A DNA stretch of 64,000 nucleotides from Rossellomorea sp. AcN35-11 (GTDB lineage Bacteria; Bacillota; Bacilli; Bacillales; Bacillaceae_B), in NCBI GenBank assembly GCA_030388825.1, contig CP128835.1, positions 4,123,339-4,187,338 on the forward strand, written 5' to 3'. Numbering within the stretch: position 1 is the stretch's first letter; each line of letters opens with the position of its first letter. The translations under genes were made by a program, and so were the position numbers. The notes below the pieces were generated by a model. The model saw only the letters and a program-made list of their open reading frames with translations, searched no databases and was not told the origin of the DNA. This document shows positions 1 through 8,636 of this stretch, in pieces.

Positions 1-1275
1 GCCTTGAGGTCCCTGTTCTCCTTGTGGGCCCTGCTCCCCTTGAGGTCCCTGTTCTCCTTGTAGGCCTTGTTCACCTTGAGGACCTTGTTCCCCTTGCGGA
101 CCTTGTTCCCCTTGTGGACCTTGTTCTCCTTGAGGGCCTTGCTCGCCTTGAGGACCTTGTTCTCCTTGTGGACCTTGCTCGCCTTGAGGACCTTGTTCTC
201 CTTGTGGACCTTGCTCGCCTTGAGGACCTTGTTCCCCTTCCGGACCTTGTTCTCCTTGTGGACCTTGTTCACCTTGTGCGCCTTGTTCGCCTTGAGGACC
301 TTGCTCGCCTTGAGGGCCTTGTTCTCCTTGTGGACCTTGTTCCCCTTGTGGACCTTGTTCTCCTTGTGGACCTTGCTCGCCTTGTGGGCCTTGTTCTCCT
401 TGAGGGCCTTGCTCGCCTTGAGGACCTTGTTCTCCTTGTGGACCTTGCTCGCCTTGAGGACCTTGTTCTCCTTGTGGACCTTGCTCGCCTTGAGGACCTT
501 GTTCCCCTTCCGGACCTTGTTCTCCTTGTGGACCTTGTTCACCTTGTGCGCCTTGTTCGCCTTGTTCGCCTTGAGGACCTTGCTCGCCTTGAGGACCTTG
601 TTCTCCTTGTGGACCTTGTTCCCCTTGTGGACCTTGTTCTCCTTGTGGACCTTGCTCGCCTTGTGGGCCTTGTTCTCCCTGAGGACCTTGTTCTCCTTGA
701 GGGCCTTGTTCTCCTTGTGGACCTTGTTCTCCTTGTGGGCCTTGCTCGCCTTGAGGACCTTGTTCCCCTTGCGGACCTTGTTCCCCTTGTGGACCTTGTT
801 CTCCTTGAGGGCCTTGCTCGCCTTGAGGACCTTGTTCTCCTTGTGGACCTTGCTCGCCTTGAGGACCTTGTTCCCCTTCCGGACCTTGTTCTCCTTGTGG
901 ACCTTGTTCACCTTGTGCGCCTTGTTCGCCTTGAGGACCTTGCTCGCCTTGAGGACCTTGTTCTCCTTGTGGACCTTGTTCCCCTTGTGGACCTTGTTCT
1001 CCTTGTGGACCTTGCTCGCCTTGTGGGCCTTGTTCTCCCTGAGGACCTTGTTCTCCTTGAGGGCCTTGTTCTCCTTGAGGGCCTTGTTCTCCTTGTGGAC
1101 CTTGCTCGCCTTGGGGACCTTGTTCTCCTTGGGGACCTTGTTCCCCTTGTGGACCTTGTACACCCTGTGGACCTTGAGGGCCTTGTGGTCCCTGTTCCCC
1201 TGATCCTCCTCCTGCTGGTCCCTGAGGACCCTGCTCTCCATTTATTCCTTGTGGACCCTGAGGACCCTGAGGACC
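1..1275 (-). repeat. 9-bp-periodic collagen repeat with higher-order duplications
   Basis: The DNA is built from 9-bp units encoding GPQ or GEQ triplets. A distinctive variant encoding GPEG (CCCCTTCCGG on the + strand) recurs at about 231, 501 and 870. The spacings are 270 and 369 bp, both multiples of 9, and similar sequence flanks each copy. This indicates recent in-frame duplication of blocks of about 30 to 40 triplets. Confidence 0.85.
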
Positions 1276-1389
1276 TGGAGGACATTTGAAAGGATAAAAT
1301 GAACAGCTTTCAGGAGGTTCATATAAATCTTTAAAATAAGCATCATAAATACTATTCGATCTTCTTAATTTATTATTTTTTTTCTTCAC
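1..1389 (-). CDS. Collagen-like Gly-X-Y repeat protein, partial (C-terminus beyond the window)
   Basis: The GTG start at 1389 has GGAGGAG just upstream and is preceded directly by an in-frame TAA, so the N-terminus is secure. The reading frame stays open for 463 codons to the window edge. Residues 1-38 are a basic, Tyr-rich head with two cysteines (C29, C36) and no obvious signal peptide. From residue 39 every third residue is Gly, mostly GPQ and GEQ triplets with occasional GPE, GVQ and GIN. There is one GGGS irregularity early in the repeat. Such proteins form triple helices and in Bacillaceae are often spore-surface filaments (BclA type). Spore location is inference, because no BclA leader motif is visible. 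A prolyl 4-hydroxylase gene lies about 18 kb away. Confidence 0.85.
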   Translation of the reverse strand, partial: MKKKNNKLRRSNSIYDAYFKDLYEPPESCSFYPFKCPPGPQGPQGPQGINGEQGPQGPAGGGSGEQGPQGPQGPQGVQGPQGEQGPQGEQGPQGEQGPQGEQGPQGEQGPQGEQGPQGEQGPQGEQGPQGEQGPQGEQGPQGEQGPQGEQGPQGEQGAQGEQGPQGEQGPEGEQGPQGEQGPQGEQGPQGEQGPQGEQGPQGEQGPQGEQGPQGEQGPQGEQGPQGEQGPQGEQGPQGEQGPQGEQGPQGEQGPQGEQGPQGEQGPQGEQGPQGEQGEQGAQGEQGPQGEQGPEGEQGPQGEQGPQGEQGPQGEQGPQGEQGPQGEQGPQGEQGPQGEQGPQGEQGPQGEQGPQGEQGPQGEQGPQGEQGAQGEQGPQGEQGPEGEQGPQGEQGPQGEQGPQGEQGPQGEQGPQGEQGPQGEQGPQGEQGPQGEQGPQGEQGLQGEQGPQGEQGPQGEQGPQG

Positions 1390-1813
1390 TTATCTCTCCT
1401 CCATAAGGAAGCATTGTGTTTGATCTTAGATGAATGGCTGTATCACAATGACCTCGGGTTCACACACATAAAGGATTGTGATGGATGAACCTCTTCCTAT
1501 CATGGAATTAATGGCATCATACTCTGTCAACTCTTTTAAAACGGGTACTATTCATGCATGATTCCATTACTCCTATTTGCTTTATATATGTATATAGATG
1601 AGAAAAGAATGGGACACGGCACCCGCCCTGTTTCACTTAGATAATCCTATTTTTAAGGCTTTCCTGTTGTTCATAACCAAAAAAGGGGATTCCGAAAGCA
1701 GCACTGCCGGAATCCCCTCTTACCCAACACTATTTTATTAGAAGCAACTTATCTCTTATCTACCAAAAATCAGATAATCCTGCTATTTTACTAATTCCTA
1801 AACCTCCACCCAT
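1390..1813. other. Intergenic region upstream of the collagen-like gene
   Basis: This stretch lies between the collagen-like gene and the RNA methyltransferase gene. It holds a hairpin terminator at 1679-1717. An imperfect GGTTCA/TGAACC inverted repeat lies near 1457-1492. I could not pick a convincing SigA, SigE or SigK promoter for the collagen-like gene, and no ORF with a ribosome-binding site was seen. Confidence 0.5.
1679..1717 (-). terminator. Second (back-up) intrinsic terminator
   Basis: A perfect 10-bp stem (1685-1694 with 1708-1717) carries an inner GCAG/CTGC stem and is followed on the minus strand by six T. It lies about 100 bp past the first terminator of the RNA methyltransferase gene. 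Confidence 0.7.
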
Positions 1814-1842
1814 AAAAAAAAGCGTGGAAATCACTCCCACAC
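1814..1842 (-). terminator. Intrinsic terminator of the RNA methyltransferase gene
   Basis: An 8-bp stem containing two G-T pairs (1822-1829 with 1835-1842) is followed by eight T on the minus strand. It starts four bases after the stop codon. Confidence 0.75.
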
Positions 1843-1845
1843 TCC

Positions 1846-2784
1846 TCACTCGCAGACCAGCACCTGTCTGACAAATCTCCCCTTACTCACTTCACAGCGA
1901 TCAACAATATGAAAACCAGCCATAGCCACATTCTCATCTACATCTTCCAGGGTTACAATCACAACCTTCTCCGCAAAGCGCCTCGCACTGCGTAGCATTT
2001 CCAGCTGTTCATCATCGGTTATGACAGAACAAAGATTATAAGGCAGATCAATGACAGCGACATCAAAGCTGCCTGTCACATCATGAATATCCCTTAATGA
2101 CACTTTCCCTTCCAAGCCGAAATATGCAATATTCTCCTTCACTCCGTCCATTATCAGTGGATTACGGTCGCTTCCGACGATGTTGATGCCCATGGATAAT
2201 GCTTCTACCAGGACTGTTCCGATACCGCAGCACGGATCGATCATCCTGATTCCTTCCGTTTCCGGAGCCGCAATGTTTACAACAGCCCTGGCAACGCGGG
2301 TACTGAGTGCAGTGGAATAGCTGTGGGGTTTTTTCACATGATGCAACCATACGGCTTCATTTTTCGCATATGTTCCGAATACCCACCGACTCCCGGTGTC
2401 CATCACACCGAACCAAATACTCGGATTCACTAAATCGGCTTCCGCCTTTAGATGCAAGCCCACTTCCTTCTCTATCTTACGGAGCTTCTTAAAGCCCACT
2501 CGATCAGAATCAGGATTTTGCACAAACACCACTTTGAATCCATCTGGTGTTTCCAAATCTTTTATTTCATCTATTAAATCTGTAAAGCTTTCTCCCTCGC
2601 ATATAATCTCAATTCTTTCCCTGATAAACGGACTCCTGCTGGGATCGATCTTCACTGAACTTTCGAGTATACCAGATTCGGAGTTTTGTCCAAATAACGC
2701 TCTTCTTTCCAATCGGCACAGTGATTCTTCGTTCTCTTCCCATGAATACATATATAAATAGTTTTTCGTTTCTATTATGATCAT
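1846..2784 (-). CDS. TRM11/UPF0020-family RNA methyltransferase
   Basis: This 312-residue protein is a predicted S-adenosylmethionine-dependent RNA methyltransferase. The C-terminal half has SAM motif I (DPCCGIGT, about residues 183-190), the acidic GSDRNP loop, and motif IV in the form AVIDLPYN, close to the NPPY motif of N2-guanine methyltransferases of the Trm-G10/TRM11 type. The N-terminal half is poorly conserved and would hold the RNA-binding part. The ATG at 2784 sits directly against GGAG, a very short spacing, so the exact start is uncertain. It is a single gene closed by two tandem terminators. A tRNA substrate is inference from the family. Confidence 0.75.
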   Translation of the reverse strand: MIIIETKNYLYMYSWEENEESLCRLERRALFGQNSESGILESSVKIDPSRSPFIRERIEIICEGESFTDLIDEIKDLETPDGFKVVFVQNPDSDRVGFKKLRKIEKEVGLHLKAEADLVNPSIWFGVMDTGSRWVFGTYAKNEAVWLHHVKKPHSYSTALSTRVARAVVNIAAPETEGIRMIDPCCGIGTVLVEALSMGINIVGSDRNPLIMDGVKENIAYFGLEGKVSLRDIHDVTGSFDVAVIDLPYNLCSVITDDEQLEMLRSARRFAEKVVIVTLEDVDENVAMAGFHIVDRCEVSKGRFVRQVLVCE

Positions 2785-2844
2785 CTCCGTATGATGTTAA
2801 GAATAATGTGATACATTAGAACATTGTACCATATGTGGAACAGG

Positions 2845-2890
2845 GAAAGCCCCCTGGTCAGCTAACAAGTTAGTGTACCGGGGGGCTTTC
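2845..2890. terminator. Strong hairpin between nucleosidase and methyltransferase genes
   Basis: A 10-bp GC-rich stem (GAAAGCCCCC with GGGGGCTTTC) flanks a 25-base loop that contains a smaller inverted repeat. It lies 14 bp after the nucleosidase stop codon and probably ends that transcript, although its T tract is poor. Confidence 0.6.
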
Positions 2891-2903
2891 GTCATGTCAT
2901 GAA

Positions 2904-3770
2904 TTATTTTTGGATCATAGCGATATATTCTTTCACCACCTCATACACATATTCCTGATTGGCTGAGGCGGTTTCAGGGTTATATGCCCCGCCATTCGTC
3001 TTATTGTTGGATAATATTCGAATGCCTAAAAAGGCTACATCATAAGCTCCCGCAATTTGGGCCGCTGCCGCCCATTCCATTTCTTCAACAGAAGTTCCGT
3101 AATTCTCATGGAACCAATTGATCCGGTCCACTTCATTATTCCAAACATCTGCAGAACCTATCGTCCCTTCCACTACTTTTCCTTTTTCATGAATATCTTT
3201 CACGGCCTTGGCTGCATGAAGCAAGTCTTCGTCACCATCATAATATCGGATATTTTCTGCGTTCGGATCTTCTCCGGCACTTCCTTCAGAAGCCATCAGG
3301 TCCATGGGGATCCAGTCTGTTGGTGCAATCCCTTCTCCCTCTTCCAGGTGTCCTGTCTTTAAGGACCCCAGATTGACGGTTCTTTCGCCAATTACGATAT
3401 CATACACATTCAGATCAGGGTCATGTCCACCGGATGTACCTTGATTAATGATGGCAATCGGATCGTATTTTTCAACGGCTACTGCCGTTGCTGCAGCTGT
3501 GTTTTCCATTCCCTTTCCCGTTTTGGTGACGATGACTGGATAACCATCCATCGTGCCTTTATAAAAGACAAATGATCCGGACTTCTCTTCTTTAACATCT
3601 TCTAACTTTCCAGCAAACTTTTCAGCTTCAATCGGCATCGGGCCTTGAATGATGATCGGCCTTTCCGACTTTTCTTCCATAGCCTCTGTCTGTGAAGTAG
3701 AGCTGCAGCCTGTGAATACACTTAATGCCAGTGCTGAAACCATTGTGAATGTAGCGATGTTCTTTTTCAT
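2904..3770 (-). CDS. Exported purine nucleosidase/phosphorylase-family lipoprotein
   Basis: This 288-residue protein starts with a lipoprotein signal peptide and lipobox (VFTGC, Cys22), so it is anchored outside the membrane. The rest is a PNP/UDP-phosphorylase fold of the MTA/SAH nucleosidase group, with GTSGG near residue 133 and EEMEWAAAAQ near residue 229. The Asp that protonates the purine in MTA/SAH nucleosidase (ISD motif) is Asn here (RILSNNKTN), the residue used by 6-oxopurine-specific trimeric phosphorylases. RBS GGGAGAG precedes the ATG. The gene sits behind a guanine-class riboswitch, so salvage of guanosine or inosine seems likelier than MTA cleavage. The fold is well supported; the substrate is inference. 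Confidence 0.8.
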   Translation of the reverse strand: MKKNIATFTMVSALALSVFTGCSSTSQTEAMEEKSERPIIIQGPMPIEAEKFAGKLEDVKEEKSGSFVFYKGTMDGYPVIVTKTGKGMENTAAATAVAVEKYDPIAIINQGTSGGHDPDLNVYDIVIGERTVNLGSLKTGHLEEGEGIAPTDWIPMDLMASEGSAGEDPNAENIRYYDGDEDLLHAAKAVKDIHEKGKVVEGTIGSADVWNNEVDRINWFHENYGTSVEEMEWAAAAQIAGAYDVAFLGIRILSNNKTNGGAYNPETASANQEYVYEVVKEYIAMIQK

Positions 3771-3815
3771 TGTAATCTCTCCCTTTCCTGATGAAGTAAT
3801 CCCGCTGTTTTGGCC

Positions 3816-3865
3816 AAAAGAAAGAGATCTGGAACAAGTAGAATCGTCTCTACTATCCAGACCTC
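3816..3865 (-). terminator. Riboswitch-controlled terminator
   Basis: On the minus strand GAGGTCTGGA pairs with TCCAGATCTC around an inner TAGTAGA/TTCTACT stem, followed by TTTCTTTT. Its 5' arm (CTCGGAGGTCTGG) is complementary to the aptamer 3' end (CCAGACTACGAG). An antiterminator can therefore form when no ligand is bound. This is the layout of a transcription-off switch. Confidence 0.85.
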
Positions 3866-3947
3866 CGAGTCAAAGTAAGATTGATAGAACAAAAATGTCC
3901 ATTACAAAATGGTTGAGGCAAACACGCCTAAAAACCGAATACTTCAA

Positions 3948-4016
3948 CTCGTAGTCTGGTTCTTATAATGGGAACCAGGTAGAAACACTCAGACCATATT
4001 ACCGAGGATATACGAG
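3948..4016 (-). promoter_or_regulatory. Purine riboswitch, guanine class
   Basis: The minus strand shows all landmarks of the purine aptamer. P1 is CTCGTA/TACGAG, the P2 and loop sequence is CTCGGTAATATGGTCTGAG, the J2/3 is TGTTTCTACC, and P3 is CTGGTTC/GAACCAG. The specificity base in J3/1 is C (AC before TACGAG), which selects guanine/hypoxanthine rather than adenine. It lies between a SigA promoter and the exported nucleosidase gene. Confidence 0.93.
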
Positions 4017-4043
4017 TAACGATATGTAAATCAGTACTGTGCT

Positions 4044-4072
4044 ACTATACCAAACCCGAAATAGATATTCAA
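4044..4072 (-). promoter_or_regulatory. SigA promoter of the riboswitch transcript
   Basis: TTGAAT (4067-4072) and TATAGT (4044-4049) are separated by 17 bp on the minus strand, about 28 bp before the aptamer. Confidence 0.75.
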
Positions 4073-4194
4073 CAAAAATACGAATTTTATTTGAATATTA
4101 TGTTTTAATGTTCGTGTTTAGTTCATCCAAAATCATTTAATCCGTACGAAAAAGCCTATCTAGCTGGAGATTAAACAAACTCATCTAAAGGAGT

Positions 4195-4228
4195 TCTGTC
4201 CCTGATCCTGAACAATAGCAGGGACAGA
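4195..4228 (-). terminator. Hairpin after cotA
   Basis: TCTGTCCCTG (4195-4204) pairs with CAGGGACAGA (4219-4228), 11 bp past the cotA stop. The T tract is weak. The GGGACAG arm resembles, but is not, the GGGACGGACC repeat found elsewhere in the window. Confidence 0.5.
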
Positions 4229-4239
4229 TTCACCATTTT

Positions 4240-5772
4240 TCACGGAATCACATAATAAGGACGCATCATTTCATAATCTTCATGTTCAAGGATGTGACAA
4301 TGCCAAACAAACAATCCCGTATAGGGCCCGAACGGAATAATGATACGGGTGATTTCATGGGGATTTGCCCGGACCGTATCTTTCCATCCCTGTTCATTTG
4401 GATCAGGAGACTGTCTGGGACCGGTCGGGACAACCTTCTTTTCTTTGTCATACATCTCTTCATCAAAAGGCTGCCTGTCAAGGATTTGAAACCGTACCAT
4501 GTGTAAATGGATGGGATGCGTTGCTCGAGACACATTCACAAAGGTCCAGACCTCCACACTCCACAATCGGGGCATTTCAGATATTGGATCCACCCACAAT
4601 CGATCATCCAATAAATGGATGGACCGTCCATATTGATCCGGCCTCATATTCAACAGCAGTTTCCTAGTCTTGTTACGATATCTTTCTTCTAACTTTGGAA
4701 CGTGTGTCAGCCGTTGGGGAACGCTGCTGACATCCCGGTATGACAACGGACGAGTGACCCGGAATTGCATGACAGATCCGGTCGTTTCAGGGTCTGGTTT
4801 ATTGCCTTGGGGAAACGGGGACTCAGCATCATTCATCATCGTTACAGTTTCCCCGAGAGATGATGTAAAATCGATGATAACATCTGCTCTTTCTGCCGGA
4901 GCCAGAAGTAAGCTCGATACTTCTACAGGCGTTGGCAATAACCCTTGGTCCGTACCGATTTGAATGAAGGGTAACCCATTTGAAAGGGATAATCGATAAA
5001 AGCGGGCATTGGATCCATTGAGGATCCTAAACCTGTAGCGCCGGGGCTCAGTCTCGAAATGAGGCCATACTTTCCCATTCACCAGGATCGTGTCACCGAA
5101 AAAGTCCGGCAGAACCGAAGGATTTACGCCTGGTACAGGAACCTCTGGTTGAGACGGATATAAGAGACTTCCGTCCGGATTAAATGAACGATCCTGAATG
5201 AGGAGGGGAATGTCGAACGGCATGCCCGGCAAGTTGAGACACTTCTCCTCTTCATCCTGGATGATATACAATCCCGCCAACCCGGCATAAATATTCAGGC
5301 GGGTGATCCCCATTGCATGGTCATGATACCAAAGGGTTGTTGCTTCCTGTTGGTTGGGATAGGTATAGATTTGATTGGTGAATCGAGGCCCAACTTCTTG
5401 AAATCTCCTCGTGAACCAGGCTTCGGGGTACCCGTCACTTGTATCCGGTGTCACACCACCATGAAGATGGACGACTGTCCGCACCTCGGGTTTATTTTTT
5501 TCTGCACCGTGAACCGTCGTATCAATGGGCAGAAAATGCTTCAACGGCAGCTCATTTTTCCACAAAACGCAGATCGGCTCATTCCTCTGTACTCGAAAGG
5601 TGGGACCGGGATATTCACCGTTATATCCCCAAATGGTTGTTGGCGGCAAATCTCTGTGAAGCTTTTTCATCGTCTGGATCATGCTTACTTCATAATATGG
5701 TATAGGATGCAGCCATGAGGTCGGCTGGATGTCATTCATGATAGGAAGTGGATCGACAAATCGGTCGAGCAT
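4240..5772 (-). CDS. cotA: Spore coat laccase CotA (multicopper oxidase)
   Basis: This 510-residue multicopper oxidase matches CotA in length and order of motifs: VHLHGG, WYHDHAMG, HPIHLH and the C-terminal HCHILEHEDYEMM. Together these supply the histidines, cysteine and axial methionine of the T1 and T2/T3 copper centres. CotA is an outer-coat enzyme that oxidises phenolics to brown pigment. I chose ATG 5772 because GGAGGAG lies 8 bp upstream and the protein then begins MLDRFVDPLPI, as CotA does. An in-frame ATG at 5778 is possible. The gene is transcribed alone, divergently from nei. A mother-cell (SigK) promoter is expected but was not clearly seen. Confidence 0.93.
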   Translation of the reverse strand: MLDRFVDPLPIMNDIQPTSWLHPIPYYEVSMIQTMKKLHRDLPPTTIWGYNGEYPGPTFRVQRNEPICVLWKNELPLKHFLPIDTTVHGAEKNKPEVRTVVHLHGGVTPDTSDGYPEAWFTRRFQEVGPRFTNQIYTYPNQQEATTLWYHDHAMGITRLNIYAGLAGLYIIQDEEEKCLNLPGMPFDIPLLIQDRSFNPDGSLLYPSQPEVPVPGVNPSVLPDFFGDTILVNGKVWPHFETEPRRYRFRILNGSNARFYRLSLSNGLPFIQIGTDQGLLPTPVEVSSLLLAPAERADVIIDFTSSLGETVTMMNDAESPFPQGNKPDPETTGSVMQFRVTRPLSYRDVSSVPQRLTHVPKLEERYRNKTRKLLLNMRPDQYGRSIHLLDDRLWVDPISEMPRLWSVEVWTFVNVSRATHPIHLHMVRFQILDRQPFDEEMYDKEKKVVPTGPRQSPDPNEQGWKDTVRANPHEITRIIIPFGPYTGLFVWHCHILEHEDYEMMRPYYVIP

Positions 5773-5971
5773 GAACATCACTCCTCCATAAGAACTCTTC
5801 AAGCTGATACTAAAAGAGTATTCTTCTCATGCATTCGTTATCCCACCCTTTTCCAGTTCATCGATGATCTTCCCGATTGCACCCAACAAATGCCCAGAAG
5901 CAGACAAGCGCATCCACATGTTACAGATGATCTAAAGTTGGGAACTACTATACTAAAAAGGAGAAACTGTC

Positions 5972-6793
5972 ATGCCGGAAGGTCCAGAAATCAGAAGAGC
6001 TGCCGACCTAGTGGAACGTGCTCTTCAACATAAAACCGTACAGGATGTATACTTTGCTTTTCCTCATTTGGAGGTTTACGAAGACTTATTGAAAGGTTCC
6101 ACCGTTATCCGGGTGGATACAAAGGGAAAAGCCATGCTGATCCGCTTTGACAACGGTTATACCATTTACTCCCACAATCAGCTTTATGGAAGGTGGTATA
6201 TCCGAAACCTGTACAACTATCCGCAGACGAACCGTCAGCTCCGACTTTCCTTGCATAATGAGAATAAGTCCGCGCTCTTGTACAGCGCTTCCGATATTGA
6301 AGTGCTCCGTGACGGGGAGGTGCACGTGCATCCATTTGTGGCAAAGGTCGGTCCGGATATTTTGAGCGAAGAAGTCACGGAGGGTGAACTGCTGGAGAGA
6401 ATGAAGGATAAGCGATTTTCCAAACGGAAATGGTCCATCCTCCTGTTAGACCAAAGCTTTGTGGCTGGTATCGGCAATTATTTGAGGTCTGAGATAATGT
6501 TTGTAGCAGGGATTCATCCTTCCCTTAGACCGGCGGACTGTACTATAGAGCAGCTGACGAAAGCGGCAGAGGCGATAATTCAGCTGATGGTGCAATCCTA
6601 TAAGACCGGGGGAATCACGAATAATCTTGAACTTGCAGACAGGTTGAAGGCGGAGGGTATGAAGCGCTCCCGTTACCGTCATTGGGTCTTTAACCGTGAA
6701 GGGGCTCCATGCTATATGTGTGGGGGGGAAATCGAGAAAATGATGGCTGCTTCCAGGAGACTGTATTTTCGTCCTCATTGTCAACGTGTGTAG
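5972..6793 (+). CDS. nei: Endonuclease VIII (Nei), Fpg/Nei DNA glycosylase
   Basis: This 273-residue protein begins MPEGPEIRRAAD, the Nei signature in which Pro2 is the catalytic nucleophile and Glu3 the acid. LYSHNQLYG, LLYSASDIE and the GIGNYLRSEI helix-two-turn-helix segment also match Nei. It excises oxidised pyrimidines and nicks the abasic site. The C-terminal zinc finger is odd: CYMC is intact, but the third ligand position reads RPHC instead of CPxC, a one-base Cys to Arg change (CGT for TGT). RBS AGGAG lies upstream. A seven-G run in this gene is in frame. It is a single gene followed by a strong terminator. Confidence 0.92.
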   Translation: MPEGPEIRRAADLVERALQHKTVQDVYFAFPHLEVYEDLLKGSTVIRVDTKGKAMLIRFDNGYTIYSHNQLYGRWYIRNLYNYPQTNRQLRLSLHNENKSALLYSASDIEVLRDGEVHVHPFVAKVGPDILSEEVTEGELLERMKDKRFSKRKWSILLLDQSFVAGIGNYLRSEIMFVAGIHPSLRPADCTIEQLTKAAEAIIQLMVQSYKTGGITNNLELADRLKAEGMKRSRYRHWVFNREGAPCYMCGGEIEKMMAASRRLYFRPHCQRV

Positions 6794-6803
6794 TGGGACA
6801 GGT

Positions 6804-6853
6804 AAAAAGCCTGATCCCTTTTTTACATGGGCAAAAAAGGGATCAGGCTTTAT
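6804..6853. terminator. Bidirectional terminator between nei and selO
   Basis: A 19-bp perfect stem (6806-6824 with 6833-6851) has T runs on both sides and serves the convergent genes nei and selO. Confidence 0.85.
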
Positions 6854-6881
6854 GTTAGAAAAAACTTCTTTATTTTTATGA

Positions 6882-8331
6882 TCACGTACCACAGTAGGTT
6901 CGATAAGGACGGTCTGGCCGGTCTGGAAGATGCGTGTATTCTATGTCCCCTGGAGAAAGCTCATAGGGGTTGGATAGAACAGCGAGGAGACGCTTCATTA
7001 CGCTGCAGTCGCCCCGCTCCACGGCTGCTCCCAACGCTTCCTCCACCCTGTGATTCCGCGGTATGACGGCGGGGTTGCTTTTCCTCATTAATTCGCAGGC
7101 ATCCGTTCTGGTTTCCTTTTGTCTATCCAGCCTTTCGTACCACCGTTCTTTCCATTGGTCAAATTCTTTACTCCCTGAAAGTGAAGAATCCAGTTCCTCA
7201 TCAAGGGCCAGTCCCCTGAACGTGTTCGTATAGTCGGCACCGTCCTTTTTCATCAAGTCAAGAAGGTCCTCTGCCAGGACCCGGTCACCGTCCTCTTCGT
7301 TAAAGAGACCGAGTTTATCCCTCATCCCCTTCATCCAAAGAGACTCATACTGTTTTGGAAATTCGTAGACCGCTTCCTGTGCAAGCTCCAATGATGTCTG
7401 TTGCTCATCATGGAGGACCGGCAACAACGATTCGGCAAACCGGGCTAAATTCCACCCTGCAATGGGAGGCTGATTCCCATAAGCATACCGTCCCCCTGTA
7501 TCGATAGAGCTGAAGACTGTTTCAGGATTATACAGATCCATGAAAGCACAAGGACCATAATCAATCGTTTCTCCACTGATCGTCATATTGTCAGTATTCA
7601 TCACACCGTGTAAGAAGCCCACGAGCTGCCATTTGGCCAAGAGGGCGGCCTGGCGCTTAATGACTTCCTGCAGCAGGTGCAGAGAACGGTTCGGGGCGTT
7701 CATTCCTTGCGGGTAGTGACGCTCCACTGCATAATCCACCAGTGCCCTCAGATCCTCTACACTTCCAAACTTTGAAGCGAATTGAAAGGTACCGACGCGA
7801 AGGTGGCTGGCCGCCACTCGAGTCAGAATCGCACCCTTCTGTTCTGTTTCCCGGTAGATGGGTTCCCCCCGTAGTGACCACTGAAAGGCTTCTTGTAGTC
7901 GGAATGCCAAGTCCATGCATGGCTTCACTGATGATATACTCACGGAGCATGGGTCCAAGTCCCGCCCGGCCGTCACCCCCGCGGGAATAAGGGGTCCTCC
8001 CACCGCCTTTGAGCTGGATATCGAACCGCTCTCCCTCTGGCGTAATCTGCTCACCGATCAGGACAGCCCTGCCGTCCCCCAGCATATTGAAATGTCCGAA
8101 TTGATGACCTGCATAAGCCTGGGCAATAGGTTCTGCCCCCACCGGGATATCATTCCCTGATAAGATCTCTGCACTAAGTTCCTCTGCATTCAGCCCCAAC
8201 GATCCCGCCATCTCATCATTTAGAACAATCAATTCAGGTGAATCAACCGGTGCAGGGTCTTGTCGGGTAAAAAATGCCCCTGGCAGTCTCGTATAACTGT
8301 TTTCCAAATTCCAGCCTGCTTTCTTTTCCAT
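6882..8331 (-). pseudogene. selO: SelO/YdiU protein adenylyltransferase, frameshifted
   Basis: SelO is a kinase-fold enzyme that AMPylates proteins. The N-terminal part (to about residue 156) has [11 protein letters not shown] and [18 protein letters not shown]. The rest is in another frame, resuming at [13 protein letters not shown] and ending with the family-typical CGT tail. The switch falls in a run of six C at 7865-7870 (six G on the coding strand) where five would keep the frame. The corrected length is 482 residues, normal for the family. ATG 8331 lies 9 bp after GGAGGAG; an in-frame GTG at 8337 is too close. All residues on both sides look functional, so a sequencing or very recent indel is likely. 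Confidence 0.88.
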
Positions 8332-8362
8332 AAGCACGTTCTCCTCCAGTTCAGTACTAGCA

Positions 8363-8390
8363 TAAAAAAATCATAGTCGGTCTATGATTT
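8363..8390 (-). terminator. Terminator-like hairpin in the selO leader
   Basis: A 9-bp stem AAATCATAG/CTATGATTT with a 5-base loop is followed on the minus strand by a T run, only about 30 bp before the selO start codon and pointing toward it. No upstream minus-strand gene exists for it to end, so it may attenuate selO. Confidence 0.5.
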
Positions 8391-8569
8391 GTCCAGGTTC
8401 TTTTATCTGACCTTCATTATAACGTTCTTCCTGTCTGCTGTCCTTTGTTCCATTTCAACATCTATACCGATAGGTTTTTCATGAATATCATTCCCTATAC
8501 CTCGCAATGGATCAGAGTTCTTTTGGGAATAACCATAAAATTAACATTATTGTAAAAAATAAAATTATT
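8391..8569. other. Divergent intergenic region selO / permease operon
   Basis: This AT-rich stretch holds the start regions of two divergent transcripts. A possible selO -10 (TATAAT on the minus strand near 8416-8421) has no good -35. No ORF with a ribosome-binding site is visible. Confidence 0.4.
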
Positions 8570-8598
8570 TTGAAATTATTGTCATATAAAGCTATAAT
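8570..8598 (+). promoter_or_regulatory. SigA promoter of the permease operon
   Basis: TTGAAA (8570-8575) and TATAAT (8593-8598) are separated by 17 bp, about 38 bp before the TTG start of the first permease. Confidence 0.8.
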
Positions 8599-8636
8599 GG
8601 TCGTGAAGATGAACGAATTTATCAGGGGGTGTTTCA

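Noticed and set aside
24..1289. Long open frames of Leu-rich repeats on the + strand and an Arg/Ser-rich frame on the minus strand
   Set aside because: They are shadows of the 9-bp collagen repeat, which keeps several frames open. Only the minus-strand Gly-X-Y frame has a proper start with an RBS.
4195..4228. GGGACAG hairpin after cotA as another copy of the REP-like family
   Set aside because: It lacks the GGACC half of the core, so it was kept as an ordinary hairpin.
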